Positions 14,542 to 20,736 of a DNA stretch of 23,432 bases are shown here, piece after piece. Made by a program: the position numbers and the translations under genes. The stretch is from DATBMA01 sp036555105 (GTDB lineage: Bacteria; Actinomycetota; Acidimicrobiia; Spongiisociales; ZC4RG35). Under the pieces are notes generated by a model. It saw nothing but the letters and a program-made list of their open reading frames with translations. It had not been told where the DNA came from and searched no databases. The stretch covers positions 1-23,432 of the forward strand of contig DATBMA010000117.1 in NCBI GenBank assembly GCA_036555105.1. The letters run 5' to 3'. Position 1 is the stretch's first letter. Each line of letters opens with the position of its first letter.

Positions 14542-17268
14542 ATGGCTGCCTATCCCGCCGAGTACGAGCTCGACCTCGTCCTGCGCGATGGCGGCATGGT
14601 CCAGGTCCGCCCGATCAAACCCGACGATGGTGAGCGCCTGGTCAGGTTCTTCGAGCACCTGAGCCCGGAAAGCCGCTACTTCCGCTTCTTCCGGGTCAAA
14701 GACAGTCTCGAGCCCAGCGAGGTCGAGTATTTCACCCATGTCGACTACGACCGCCGTATGGCGCTGGTCGTGCTCGACGGGCCGGAGATCGTCGGAGTTG
14801 GTCGCTACGACCGCCTGCCAGACGATGACTCGGTTGCCGAGGTGGCGTTCACAGTGGTCGACTCCCACCAGGGACGCGGGATCGGCACCGAGCTCCTCCA
14901 GCTGCTGACCTCTCATGCCCGCTCCCATGATGTAGCCGGGTTTCGGGCCTTCGTGCTGCCATCCAACGTCCAGATGATGCGGGTGTTCCGCAACAGCGGT
15001 TACTCCATGAGCCGGTCGCTCGAAGTCGGCGTCTACACCGTCGACTTCCCGGTCGCCGAGTCCGAGGACGTGGTGGAGGCGGCAGGCGCCAGAGAGAAGC
15101 AGGCGGTGGCCGCCTCGATCCTCCCTCTCTTGTTCCCGCGTTCTGTGGCTGTGATCGGTGCGAGCAACCGGACCGGGTCGATCGGCAACCGGCTCTTCCT
15201 GAATCTCCTGCAGGCCGGATTCACCGGCCCCCTCTTCCCGGTCAACCCCAACGCGGTGGTGGTGCACTCGGTCCGCGCCTATCCATCCATTCTCGACATC
15301 TCCGACCCGGTCGACCTCGCCTTCATTGTCGTGCCCGCCCCGTTAGTGGTCGAGGCAGCGCGCCAGTGCGGGGCCAAAGGGGTGCGGGGATTGGTTGTCA
15401 TCTCGGCCGGCTTTGCCGAGACCGATGCCGAGGGGGTTGAGCGCGAAGCAGAGCTGGTGGAGGTGGTGAGGTCCGCAGGGATGCGGATGATCGGGCCGAA
15501 CTGCATGGGGGTGGTCAATACATCCGCAGCGGTGCGCCTCAACGGAACCTTTGCCCCGGTATTCCCTCCCCAGGGGACGATCGCGATGTCGAGCCAGTCG
15601 GGCGCACTCGGCATAGCCATCCTCGACTATGCCCGCCGCACGAACGTTGGGGTCTCACAGTTCGTGTCGGTGGGCAACCTGGCCGATGTGTCCGGGCACG
15701 ACCTACTGCTGGCCTGGGAGGACGACCCTGCCACCGACGTGATCCTCCTGTATCTCGAGTCATTCGGGACCCCTCGCAAGTTCTCACGGATCGCCCGCCG
15801 CATCGGCCGTCGGAAGCCGATCGTGGCCGTGAAGTCGGGTAGGACCGGCGCGGGGAGCCGGGCCGCCTCGAGTCACACCGGCGCGCTGGCCAGCTCCGAT
15901 GCGGCGGTTGAAGCACTGTTCGAACAGGCCGGCGTCATCAGGACCAACACCATCGAGGAACAGTTCGCAGTGGCATCCCTGTTGGCCAAGCAACCCCTGC
16001 CTCTGGGCAGGCGGGTGGGGATCCTCACCAATGGGGGAGGCCCCGGGATCCTGGCCGCGGACGCGCTCGAGGCCAACGGGTTGTTCCTCCCGGAGTTGTC
16101 GGCCGAGGTGCAGGCGCGGCTGCGCATCGTGCTGCCGGTGGAGGCCTCCACCCGCAACCCGGTCGACACCATCGCCTCCGGCGGTCCGGATCAGTACCGC
16201 CAATGTCTGCAGGCACTGCTCGAGTCGGAAGAGGTCGATGCGGTAATGGTCATCTTCGTTCCAACCACGCCGGAGGGGTCCGAGGAAGTGGCGGCAGCTC
16301 TCAAAGAGGTCATGGATGAGTACGAAGGGGTGGTGCCGGTCCTGGCCGTATTCATGCAGCAGGAGGCGGCTCCCCTGCTCGGGGCCGGCCGGCGTGCCAT
16401 CCCCATCTACCAGTTCCCGGAGGAAGGAGCGGTGGCCCTGTCGAGAGCGGTCCGCTACACGGAGTGGAGGAATCGCGACCCAGGGGCAGTGCCGGTGTTT
16501 CCTGATCTCGACATCGATGCTGCCCGTGTCACCGTCGCAGCCGCATTGGAGCGGACCGGACCCGAGGGCGGCTGGCTCACCGCCGAGGAGTTCGACTCGG
16601 TGTTGAGCGCCGCCGGGATCAGGCATGCGATCTCCAACGTCGCCGCCGATGAGGACGCTGCCATCGCGGCCGCCGCCATGGTCGGTGGCCCGGTTGCCCT
16701 CAAGGTGGTTGCGCCGGGGGTCCTTCACAAGACCGAGGTGGGCGGGGTCTTGCTCGGCCTGGCGGGGGAGGCGGCGGTGCGGGCCGGGTTTCGACAGATC
16801 CGCTCTGCGGTGCCGGAAGCGGAGGGAGTCATCGTCCAGGAGATGGTGGAGGGCGGGCACGAGGTTCTGATGGGAATGGTGGAGGACCCCAACTTCGGGC
16901 CGCTGATCGTGTTTGGTCTCGGCGGGGTGCTGGTGGAGTTGCTCGGCGATGTGGTCTTCCGGATCCAGCCCCTCACCGACCGGGATGCGGCGGCCATGGT
17001 GCGCTCCATCCGCGGGGCCAGGCTCTTCGATGGCTACCGCAACCTCCCGGCCGGAGATGTCGAGGCGGCGGAGCAGACCCTTCTCAGGCTTTCGGCCCTG
17101 ATCGGCGCCGTCCCTGAGCTGGCTGAGCTCGACCTCAACCCGGTGAAGGTGCTCGAGCCCGGGAAGGGAGTGGTGGTGGTGGACGGGCGTGCCAGGATCC
17201 GGCACCTGGCCGAGGACGAGGCCCTCGCCCTGGCCGACCTTCCTTCGGTCCCCACCCGCCGGCGGTAA
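14542..17268 (+). CDS. GNAT acetyltransferase / ADP-forming acyl-CoA synthetase fusion (PatZ-like, acetate-CoA ligase family)
   Basis: This 908-residue protein joins two activities. Residues about 15-170 are a GNAT domain, with the acetyl-CoA loop HQGRGIGTELL at 109-119 and LPSNVQMMRVFRNSGY. Residues about 195-660 are the CoA-binding and ligase domains of the ADP-forming acyl-CoA synthetase family (FPRSVAVIGASNRTGSIGN at 199-217, MIGPNCMGVVNT, SSQSGALG). Residues about 675-908 are the ATP-grasp_5 domain (VALKVVAPGVLHKTEVGGV). The SHTGALASSDA motif with H445, the position phosphorylated in active family members, and H729 in HKTEVGG are present, so ligase activity is possible. In E. coli PatZ the GNAT domain is C-terminal; here it is N-terminal. 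Likely roles are protein lysine acetylation or acyl-CoA formation. One leucine (codon 268, 15343-15345) is the rare TTA. The ATG at 14542 lacks a clear ribosome site. Confidence 0.93.
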   Translation: MAAYPAEYELDLVLRDGGMVQVRPIKPDDGERLVRFFEHLSPESRYFRFFRVKDSLEPSEVEYFTHVDYDRRMALVVLDGPEIVGVGRYDRLPDDDSVAEVAFTVVDSHQGRGIGTELLQLLTSHARSHDVAGFRAFVLPSNVQMMRVFRNSGYSMSRSLEVGVYTVDFPVAESEDVVEAAGAREKQAVAASILPLLFPRSVAVIGASNRTGSIGNRLFLNLLQAGFTGPLFPVNPNAVVVHSVRAYPSILDISDPVDLAFIVVPAPLVVEAARQCGAKGVRGLVVISAGFAETDAEGVEREAELVEVVRSAGMRMIGPNCMGVVNTSAAVRLNGTFAPVFPPQGTIAMSSQSGALGIAILDYARRTNVGVSQFVSVGNLADVSGHDLLLAWEDDPATDVILLYLESFGTPRKFSRIARRIGRRKPIVAVKSGRTGAGSRAASSHTGALASSDAAVEALFEQAGVIRTNTIEEQFAVASLLAKQPLPLGRRVGILTNGGGPGILAADALEANGLFLPELSAEVQARLRIVLPVEASTRNPVDTIASGGPDQYRQCLQALLESEEVDAVMVIFVPTTPEGSEEVAAALKEVMDEYEGVVPVLAVFMQQEAAPLLGAGRRAIPIYQFPEEGAVALSRAVRYTEWRNRDPGAVPVFPDLDIDAARVTVAAALERTGPEGGWLTAEEFDSVLSAAGIRHAISNVAADEDAAIAAAAMVGGPVALKVVAPGVLHKTEVGGVLLGLAGEAAVRAGFRQIRSAVPEAEGVIVQEMVEGGHEVLMGMVEDPNFGPLIVFGLGGVLVELLGDVVFRIQPLTDRDAAAMVRSIRGARLFDGYRNLPAGDVEAAEQTLLRLSALIGAVPELAELDLNPVKVLEPGKGVVVVDGRARIRHLAEDEALALADLPSVPTRRR

Positions 17269-17271
17269 CCC

Positions 17272-17350
17272 CCAAACCCCCGTTCTGGCGGGTAAGAGCG
17301 CCCCTATAGGGGCATAATCACGCGCCAGAACGGTGGGATCGGGGGTTTGG
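17272..17350. promoter_or_regulatory. Triple nested inverted repeat between the acyl-CoA synthetase and enoyl-CoA hydratase genes
   Basis: Three perfect inverted repeats are nested. Outer: CCAAACCCCCG (17272-17282) with CGGGGGTTTGG (17340-17350). Middle: CGTTCTGGCG (17281-17290) with CGCCAGAACG (17323-17332). Inner: the 14-base palindrome GCCCCTATAGGGGC (17300-17313). A CATAAT hexamer at 17313-17318 could be a -10 box. The outer right arm contains the only G-rich stretch that could serve as ribosome site for the hydratase start at 17352, so folding of an RNA carrying both arms would hide it. There is no U-run, so a simple terminator is unlikely. Confidence 0.7.
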
Positions 17351-17351
17351 T

Positions 17352-18119
17352 TTGGCCTTGGTCGAGTTCTCGGTGGAGGGGGCGGTGGCAGTGGTCGGTC
17401 TCAACCGCCCGCCCGTGAATGCTCTCAGCCCGGAGCTGGCCGGAGAGCTGACAGAAGCGTTCGGCTCCGCCGCCGACCCGACCATTCGGGCAGTTGTCGT
17501 GACCGGTGAGCCGCACTTCGCGGCAGGAGCCGACATAAAGGGATTTCAGGCCAGTCATGCGGGTGGGGGCGAAGAGCAAACCTCTGGCCTCCTCTCTGTC
17601 GCCATCGCCGCCCTCGAGAGCCTCCAAAAGCCGACCATCGCCGCGGTGTTCGGCTACGCCCTGGGCGGCGGGCTCGAGCTGGCGATGGGGGCCGACTTCA
17701 GATACCTGGCGGAGGACGCCCAAGTGGGCCAGCCCGAGATCAAGCTCGGGATCATCCCTGGGGCCGGAGGCACCCAACGACTTCCCCGGCTGATCGGTTT
17801 TCAGCGTGCCAAGGAGATGGTCTACAGCGGCCGGTTCGTCGGGGCAGAGGAGGCCAAGGAGCTCGGGTTGGCCGACCGGGTTCTGCCCCGCGGCGAACTC
17901 CTCGAGCAGGCGATGGCGGATGCCGCAGCCTGGGCACAGGGACCGACGTTGGGATTGGCTGCGGCCAAGAAGGCGCTGGCCGGCGGGTGGGGCCGACCGC
18001 TGGCAGAGGGGATGCAAGCCGAGTCCGACGCCTTCGCCGATTGCTTCTGGACCGAGGATGCTCGGGAGGGTGTTATTGCCTTCGTCGAGAAGCGATCCGC
18101 CAAGTTCACGGGCCGCTGA
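17352..18119 (+). CDS. Enoyl-CoA hydratase/isomerase (crotonase family)
   Basis: Crotonase-family enzymes hydrate trans-2-enoyl-CoA in fatty-acid oxidation and related pathways. The 255-residue protein is of standard length. It has the CoA/oxyanion-hole motif HFAAGADIKGF, the second oxyanion-hole segment GYALGGGLELAMGADFRYL with the first catalytic Glu (GLELA), and GQPEIKLGIIPGAGGTQRL with the second catalytic Glu (PEIKLG), so it looks like a true hydratase rather than an inactive relative. The start is TTG at 17352; GGGGG lies 6 bases upstream but within the arm of the nested inverted repeat. Another TTG is two codons on. Position after the acyl-CoA synthetase fusion suggests a shared role in acyl-CoA metabolism. 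Its stop lies two bases from the convergent SRPBCC stop. Confidence 0.94.
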   Translation: MALVEFSVEGAVAVVGLNRPPVNALSPELAGELTEAFGSAADPTIRAVVVTGEPHFAAGADIKGFQASHAGGGEEQTSGLLSVAIAALESLQKPTIAAVFGYALGGGLELAMGADFRYLAEDAQVGQPEIKLGIIPGAGGTQRLPRLIGFQRAKEMVYSGRFVGAEEAKELGLADRVLPRGELLEQAMADAAAWAQGPTLGLAAAKKALAGGWGRPLAEGMQAESDAFADCFWTEDAREGVIAFVEKRSAKFTGR

Positions 18120-18121
18120 CG

Positions 18122-18556
18122 TCAGCCGCCTTCCGCTCTTTGCTTGAGCCGATCTAGGTTCGACCGCCAGATCCGCGAGAGCAGTGGGCGGGCGATGACC
18201 TCCCCAACCGGCCCGCCTAGATACCAGGGGAAGTGCAGCTCTTCGGTCCAGACGAAGCGCGAACGCCCATCTCCTCCCTCGAGCAGGAACTCACCGTGCC
18301 CGCGTACGGCTCCGAGATGGGACATGGCAATGCGACGCCCCTCCTCCCACGCATCAACCTCCATCAGGTCGTCGGTGGTGAATGGCCCGACCTTGGTATG
18401 GATCCGGACCTTGGTGCCGAGGCCGTAGCGCTTGGAGGTCTCGAACTCGATCGAGCGGACGTCGGACATCCACTCGGCGTGCCCGTCGAGATCGGCCAGA
18501 AGTGGCCAGACTCGTTCGGGCGGAGCATCGATGGCGATCGAGAGCATGGTCCTCAT
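18122..18556 (-). CDS. SRPBCC-family protein (polyketide cyclase/START-like)
   Basis: The 144-residue protein has the SRPBCC pattern: SIAIDAPPERVWPLLADLDGHAEW at the N-terminus, then VRSIEFETSKRYGLGTKVRI, FTTDDLMEVDAWEEGRRIAM, RFVWTEELHFPW and a long C-terminal helix ending RLKQRAEGG. This helix-grip fold binds hydrophobic ligands; actinobacterial members of this kind are mostly uncharacterised. No catalytic residues can be named. The ATG at 18556 gives the full family N-terminus; a second ATG at 18547, with GAGG just upstream but only 3 bases away, would remove three residues. The gene stands alone on the minus strand, convergent with the hydratase gene, and separated from the sulfur operon by a repeat-bearing spacer of 176 bases that lies upstream of it. 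Confidence 0.87.
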   Translation of the reverse strand: MRTMLSIAIDAPPERVWPLLADLDGHAEWMSDVRSIEFETSKRYGLGTKVRIHTKVGPFTTDDLMEVDAWEEGRRIAMSHLGAVRGHGEFLLEGGDGRSRFVWTEELHFPWYLGGPVGEVIARPLLSRIWRSNLDRLKQRAEGG

Positions 18557-18563
18557 TGGAAGA

Positions 18564-18726
18564 AGTACTCAGCACCCAGTACTTGGTACCGAGACAGGAG
18601 CCCGCCGGCCGCTGCTCAGCAAGACAGTGGGGACTTGCGCAGGCAGTCGTGCCCTCCTCTGGAACCAGGGCGCGAGGTCCAATCGTGTTACTTGGTCCTT
18701 GATATTTGGTACTCCCTACTTGAGGT
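18564..18726 (+). repeat. Two blocks of degenerate period-7 repeats (TACTTGG-type)
   Basis: Left block, 18564-18591: AGTACTC, AGCACCC, AGTACTT, GGTACCG. Right block, 18685-18726: GTGTTAC, TTGGTCC, TTGATAT, TTGGTAC, TCCCTAC, TTGAGGT. Both keep a 7-base period and share TACTTGGT(A)CC in the same orientation. The roughly 90 bases between them (18592-18684) show no repeat and no gene I can support. Confidence 0.6.
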
Positions 18727-18732
18727 AGCGCC

Positions 18733-19251
18733 TCAAATGAACAGCTGCACTTCCGCTTCCGAGGCGAAGTCCAGGAAGGCGGCGGCGCCGGCGATCTCGC
18801 AACCATCAATCAAGTCCTCTTCCTTCACCCCCATCACCCCCATCGTGGTGGAGCATGCGAAGAAGCGAACCCCCAGCCCCTTGGCCATGTCGATGAATTC
18901 GGGGACCTCCGGCATCGCTGCGTCCTTCATCCACTTGTGCATCACCTTGGTGGCGGCGGCAGTGGCCCCGGGCATGGCGCCGAGCAAGTTGGGCAGCTGA
19001 ATCGGCCCGGCCGGATTGGCGAGTGAGGCCACTTTCAGCTTGGGCAGCCGGTCCTTGTGGAGGATGTCGAGCCCATAGAACGTGAAGTAGACGCCGGCTT
19101 CCCAGCCCAGGCTGGCCGCGGTGGTGGCCAGGATCAGTGGCGGATAGGCCTGGTCGAGGGTTCCTTTGGATGCAACGAGTGCGATCCGTTTGGGCTTGGG
19201 CTCGGCCTCGGCCCCGGGAGCCTGATCGTCGACGACAGTGAGGGCGGTCAT
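18733..19251 (-). CDS. DsrE/DsrF-like family protein (DrsE_2 type)
   Basis: This 172-residue protein belongs to the DsrE-like sulfur-handling fold. After a low-complexity head of about 18 residues it has KRIALVASKGTLDQAYPPLI, ATTAASLGWEAGVYFTFYGL, the middle HKWMKDAAMPEVPEFIDMA, and GVRFFACSTTMGVMGVKEED with Cys133 at the place of the conserved cysteine; a second Cys is at 151. Family members carry sulfur as persulfides or work with TusA-like carriers in sulfur oxidation and transfer, often at or near the membrane. The ATG at 19251 has AAAGG 8-9 bases upstream and overlaps the tusA-like stop in ATGA. It is the last gene of the cysteine synthase operon, which supports a role in sulfur supply or redox sensing. 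Confidence 0.9.
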   Translation of the reverse strand: MTALTVVDDQAPGAEAEPKPKRIALVASKGTLDQAYPPLILATTAASLGWEAGVYFTFYGLDILHKDRLPKLKVASLANPAGPIQLPNLLGAMPGATAAATKVMHKWMKDAAMPEVPEFIDMAKGLGVRFFACSTTMGVMGVKEEDLIDGCEIAGAAAFLDFASEAEVQLFI

Positions 19252-19523
19252 GATCTGGCACCTTTTTCGATCCAGAAGATCTGGCTGGTGGAACGGTCCT
19301 CGAAGTCCAGCAAGGTGTCACCCCGTTGGCGGGCAAGGGCCGGGATGTCGGCGAGTGAGCCAGGGTCGGTGGTCACCAACTCCAGGACCTGGCCGGCCGT
19401 CAGCTCTTTGAGGGCAAGCGAGGCCTTGTAGACCGGGAGCGGGCAGAGCAGCCCGGAGGTGTCGAGAGTGGCGTCAGGAGCTGGCCGCTCCGCGACTCCC
19501 GGAATTGCACTGGTCTGGGTCAT
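19248..19523 (-). CDS. TusA-family sulfurtransferase/sulfur carrier
   Basis: TusA-type proteins carry sulfur as a persulfide on one cysteine. This 91-residue protein has the family core: ATLDTSGLLCPLPVYKASLA with the acceptor Cys27 in the CPLP motif, LTAGQVLELVTTDPGSLADI, PALARQRGDTLLDF and the last strand SQIFWIEKG. The N-terminal 18 residues are an extra unstructured-looking tail. The ATG at 19523 is chosen because a strong AAGGAG lies 7 bases upstream; the frame stays open to 19661 but that part overlaps the cysteine synthase gene and has no homology. It sits 19 bases after the cysteine synthase stop and overlaps the DsrE-like start by 4 bases, so the three genes form one operon. Possible partners are the DsrE-like protein and the cysteine desulfurase encoded 3 kb away. 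Confidence 0.93.
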   Translation of the reverse strand: MTQTSAIPGVAERPAPDATLDTSGLLCPLPVYKASLALKELTAGQVLELVTTDPGSLADIPALARQRGDTLLDFEDRSTSQIFWIEKGARS

Positions 19524-19542
19524 CGTTGTGCTCCTTGTCTGG

Positions 19543-20529
19543 TCATGGGGTTGGTTGGCCCTCGTCGCCGAGGACCTCTGCGAAGAAGCTGGCGTACTTG
19601 AGACCGGAGTCGGCAGAGATGGCAACCGCCGGGCCTTCCACGCCGAGATCGATAGCGGCATGGACGACGGCTCCGGTGGAAGGACCGGCCATGACCGCTT
19701 CCTCCCGGAACAGGCGCTTGGTCATCTCATAGGCGTCCAGATCGGATACCACCACCACCTGGTCAATGACCGAGCGGTCGAAGATGGCCGGCTCATTGGC
19801 TTCCTTGAAGCTCTTGAGTCCCGGGAGTCGGTGGCCGGGCTCCGGCTCGATGGCGATCACCTGGATGGAGGGATCACGCTCCTTCAGGAATCGCCCGACC
19901 CCGGTGATGGTGCCGGTCGTGCCGAGACCCGCCAGGAAAGCCTTCACCTTGCCCTCGGTCTGGCGCCAGATCTCAGGCCCGGTCGTCTCGTAGTGGGCGC
20001 GGACGTTGTCGGGGTTGGAGTACTGGTCGGGCCAGATGAATTTGCTGCCCGGGCTTTCGGCGAGCGAGCGGGCGAGGGCGATGGCACCATCCTTGGGCAG
20101 GTCGACCGGGCAGAGATCGTCCGGCGTCTCCCACACCTCAGCCCCTAACATCCGGAGCAGCGTCTTCTTCTCCTCCGGGACCCCATCCGGGATGGTGATC
20201 GTCACCTTGACCCCCTCCAGGTTGGCGAGGGCAGCCAGGGCGATGGCGGTGTTGCCAGAAGATGCCTCGACCAGGTCGTCCGGGGCCAAGCCATCCCGCC
20301 GCAGTCCTTCGAGCATTGCGGCCGCAGCCCGATCCTTGACCGAGCCGAACGGGTTCAGCCATTCCAGCTTGAGATAGAGCTCTGCCGACGGGGGGACCAA
20401 GCGGTTGAGGCGGACAAGCGGGGTCGGGTTTTCGACCGAGGGCAGCAGCTCGCGCACGTCGTCGAAGCGGCGAACCTCCCGACCACTGGCCCGGCTGAGC
20501 CCGGGTCTGGCCTTGAGAGTTGATGTCAT
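19543..20529 (-). CDS. PLP-dependent cysteine synthase family protein
   Basis: Cysteine synthases make L-cysteine from an activated serine (O-acetylserine or O-phosphoserine) and a sulfur donor. The 328-residue protein has NPTPLVRLNRL, the PLP lysine in NPFGSVKDRAA (Lys65), the substrate loop EASSGNTAIALA (88-99), the phosphate-binding loop GLGTTGTITGVGRFLKE (201-217), AGPSTGAVV, and the final SADSGLKY. It could be a CysK or CysM type; the sulfur donor (sulfide, or a protein-bound sulfur from the TusA-like partner) cannot be decided. The ATG at 20529 has AGGAG 6 bases upstream. Codon 128 is the rare TTA (20148-20146). Upstream lie an intrinsic terminator and a cysteine-rich leader ORF, so expression is probably set by attenuation. 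It is the first gene of the operon with the TusA-like and DsrE-like genes. Confidence 0.95.
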   Translation of the reverse strand: MTSTLKARPGLSRASGREVRRFDDVRELLPSVENPTPLVRLNRLVPPSAELYLKLEWLNPFGSVKDRAAAAMLEGLRRDGLAPDDLVEASSGNTAIALAALANLEGVKVTITIPDGVPEEKKTLLRMLGAEVWETPDDLCPVDLPKDGAIALARSLAESPGSKFIWPDQYSNPDNVRAHYETTGPEIWRQTEGKVKAFLAGLGTTGTITGVGRFLKERDPSIQVIAIEPEPGHRLPGLKSFKEANEPAIFDRSVIDQVVVVSDLDAYEMTKRLFREEAVMAGPSTGAVVHAAIDLGVEGPAVAISADSGLKYASFFAEVLGDEGQPTP

Positions 20530-20542
20530 TCGGTTCTCCTGG

Positions 20543-20574
20543 AAAAGAAAAACCCGCACCGGGTGGGTGCGGGT
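20543..20574 (-). terminator. Intrinsic terminator in the leader of the cysteine synthase operon (attenuator)
   Basis: On the minus strand ACCCGCACC (20574-20566), loop CACCC, and GGTGCGGGT (20560-20552) form a perfect 9-bp GC-rich stem. It is followed immediately by TTTTTCTTTT (the first T is the last base of the stem). This is a textbook Rho-independent terminator, placed between the leader ORF and the cysteine synthase ribosome site, where it would stop transcription before the operon unless an alternative fold forms. Confidence 0.92.
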
Positions 20575-20602
20575 CCTGTGGTGAGGCTGTGTCGTCGAAC
20601 GG

Positions 20603-20671
20603 CTAGCAGCAATCAGTCCCGCGCCCGGGAGGGCAACACATGCAGCACGCGCAGGTGGCGGGACGACTCAT
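20603..20671 (-). CDS. Cysteine-rich leader peptide (22 aa) of the cysteine synthase operon
   Basis: An ATG at 20671 opens a 22-codon frame ending in TAG at 20603-20605. Seven of 22 residues are Cys, at positions 7, 9, 10, 12, 13, 21 and 22 (start MSRPATCACCMCC, end TDCC). Such density in a random high-GC frame is very unlikely. The ORF is 28 bases upstream of an intrinsic terminator that precedes cysteine synthase. Ribosome stalling at the Cys codons when Cys-tRNA is scarce would change folding of the leader RNA. Comparable polycysteine leader ORFs acting as cysteine-responsive attenuators are known in mycobacteria. A TATAGT -10-like box lies 11 bases upstream of the ATG, so the message is probably nearly leaderless, in keeping with the lack of a ribosome site. 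The peptide itself probably has no function. Confidence 0.85.
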   Translation of the reverse strand: MSRPATCACCMCCPPGRGTDCC

Positions 20672-20682
20672 TGCTGCCCGAA

Positions 20683-20688
20683 ACTATA
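20683..20688 (-). promoter_or_regulatory. Candidate -10 box for the cysteine leader transcript
   Basis: TATAGT on the minus strand ends 11 bases before the leader ATG, so transcription would start about 4-5 bases upstream of the ATG. No good -35 was seen 17 bases further upstream. The divergent pepA start is at 20737, so both promoters share the 65-base interval. Confidence 0.5.
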
Positions 20689-20736
20689 GCCCAAAGATGA
20701 GATCCGTATCCTCGGCCCTCCCGAAGGAGCGGTTTG

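Noticed and set aside
15784..17205. 473-codon reverse-strand open frame opposite the acyl-CoA synthetase fusion.
   Set aside because: The plus strand has clear, continuous homology through this region; the reverse frame is His/Pro/Arg-rich with no domain.
18117..18124. Palindrome TGACGTCA formed by the two convergent stop codons of the hydratase and SRPBCC genes.
   Set aside because: Two TGA stops facing each other two bases apart with CG between give this palindrome automatically; no need for a regulatory site.
18720..18736. Hairpin TTGAGG-TAGCG-CCTCAA overlapping the stop of the DsrE-like gene, as a possible terminator.
   Set aside because: The stem is only six base pairs, has no T-run on the minus strand, and its bases are partly explained by the period-7 repeats.
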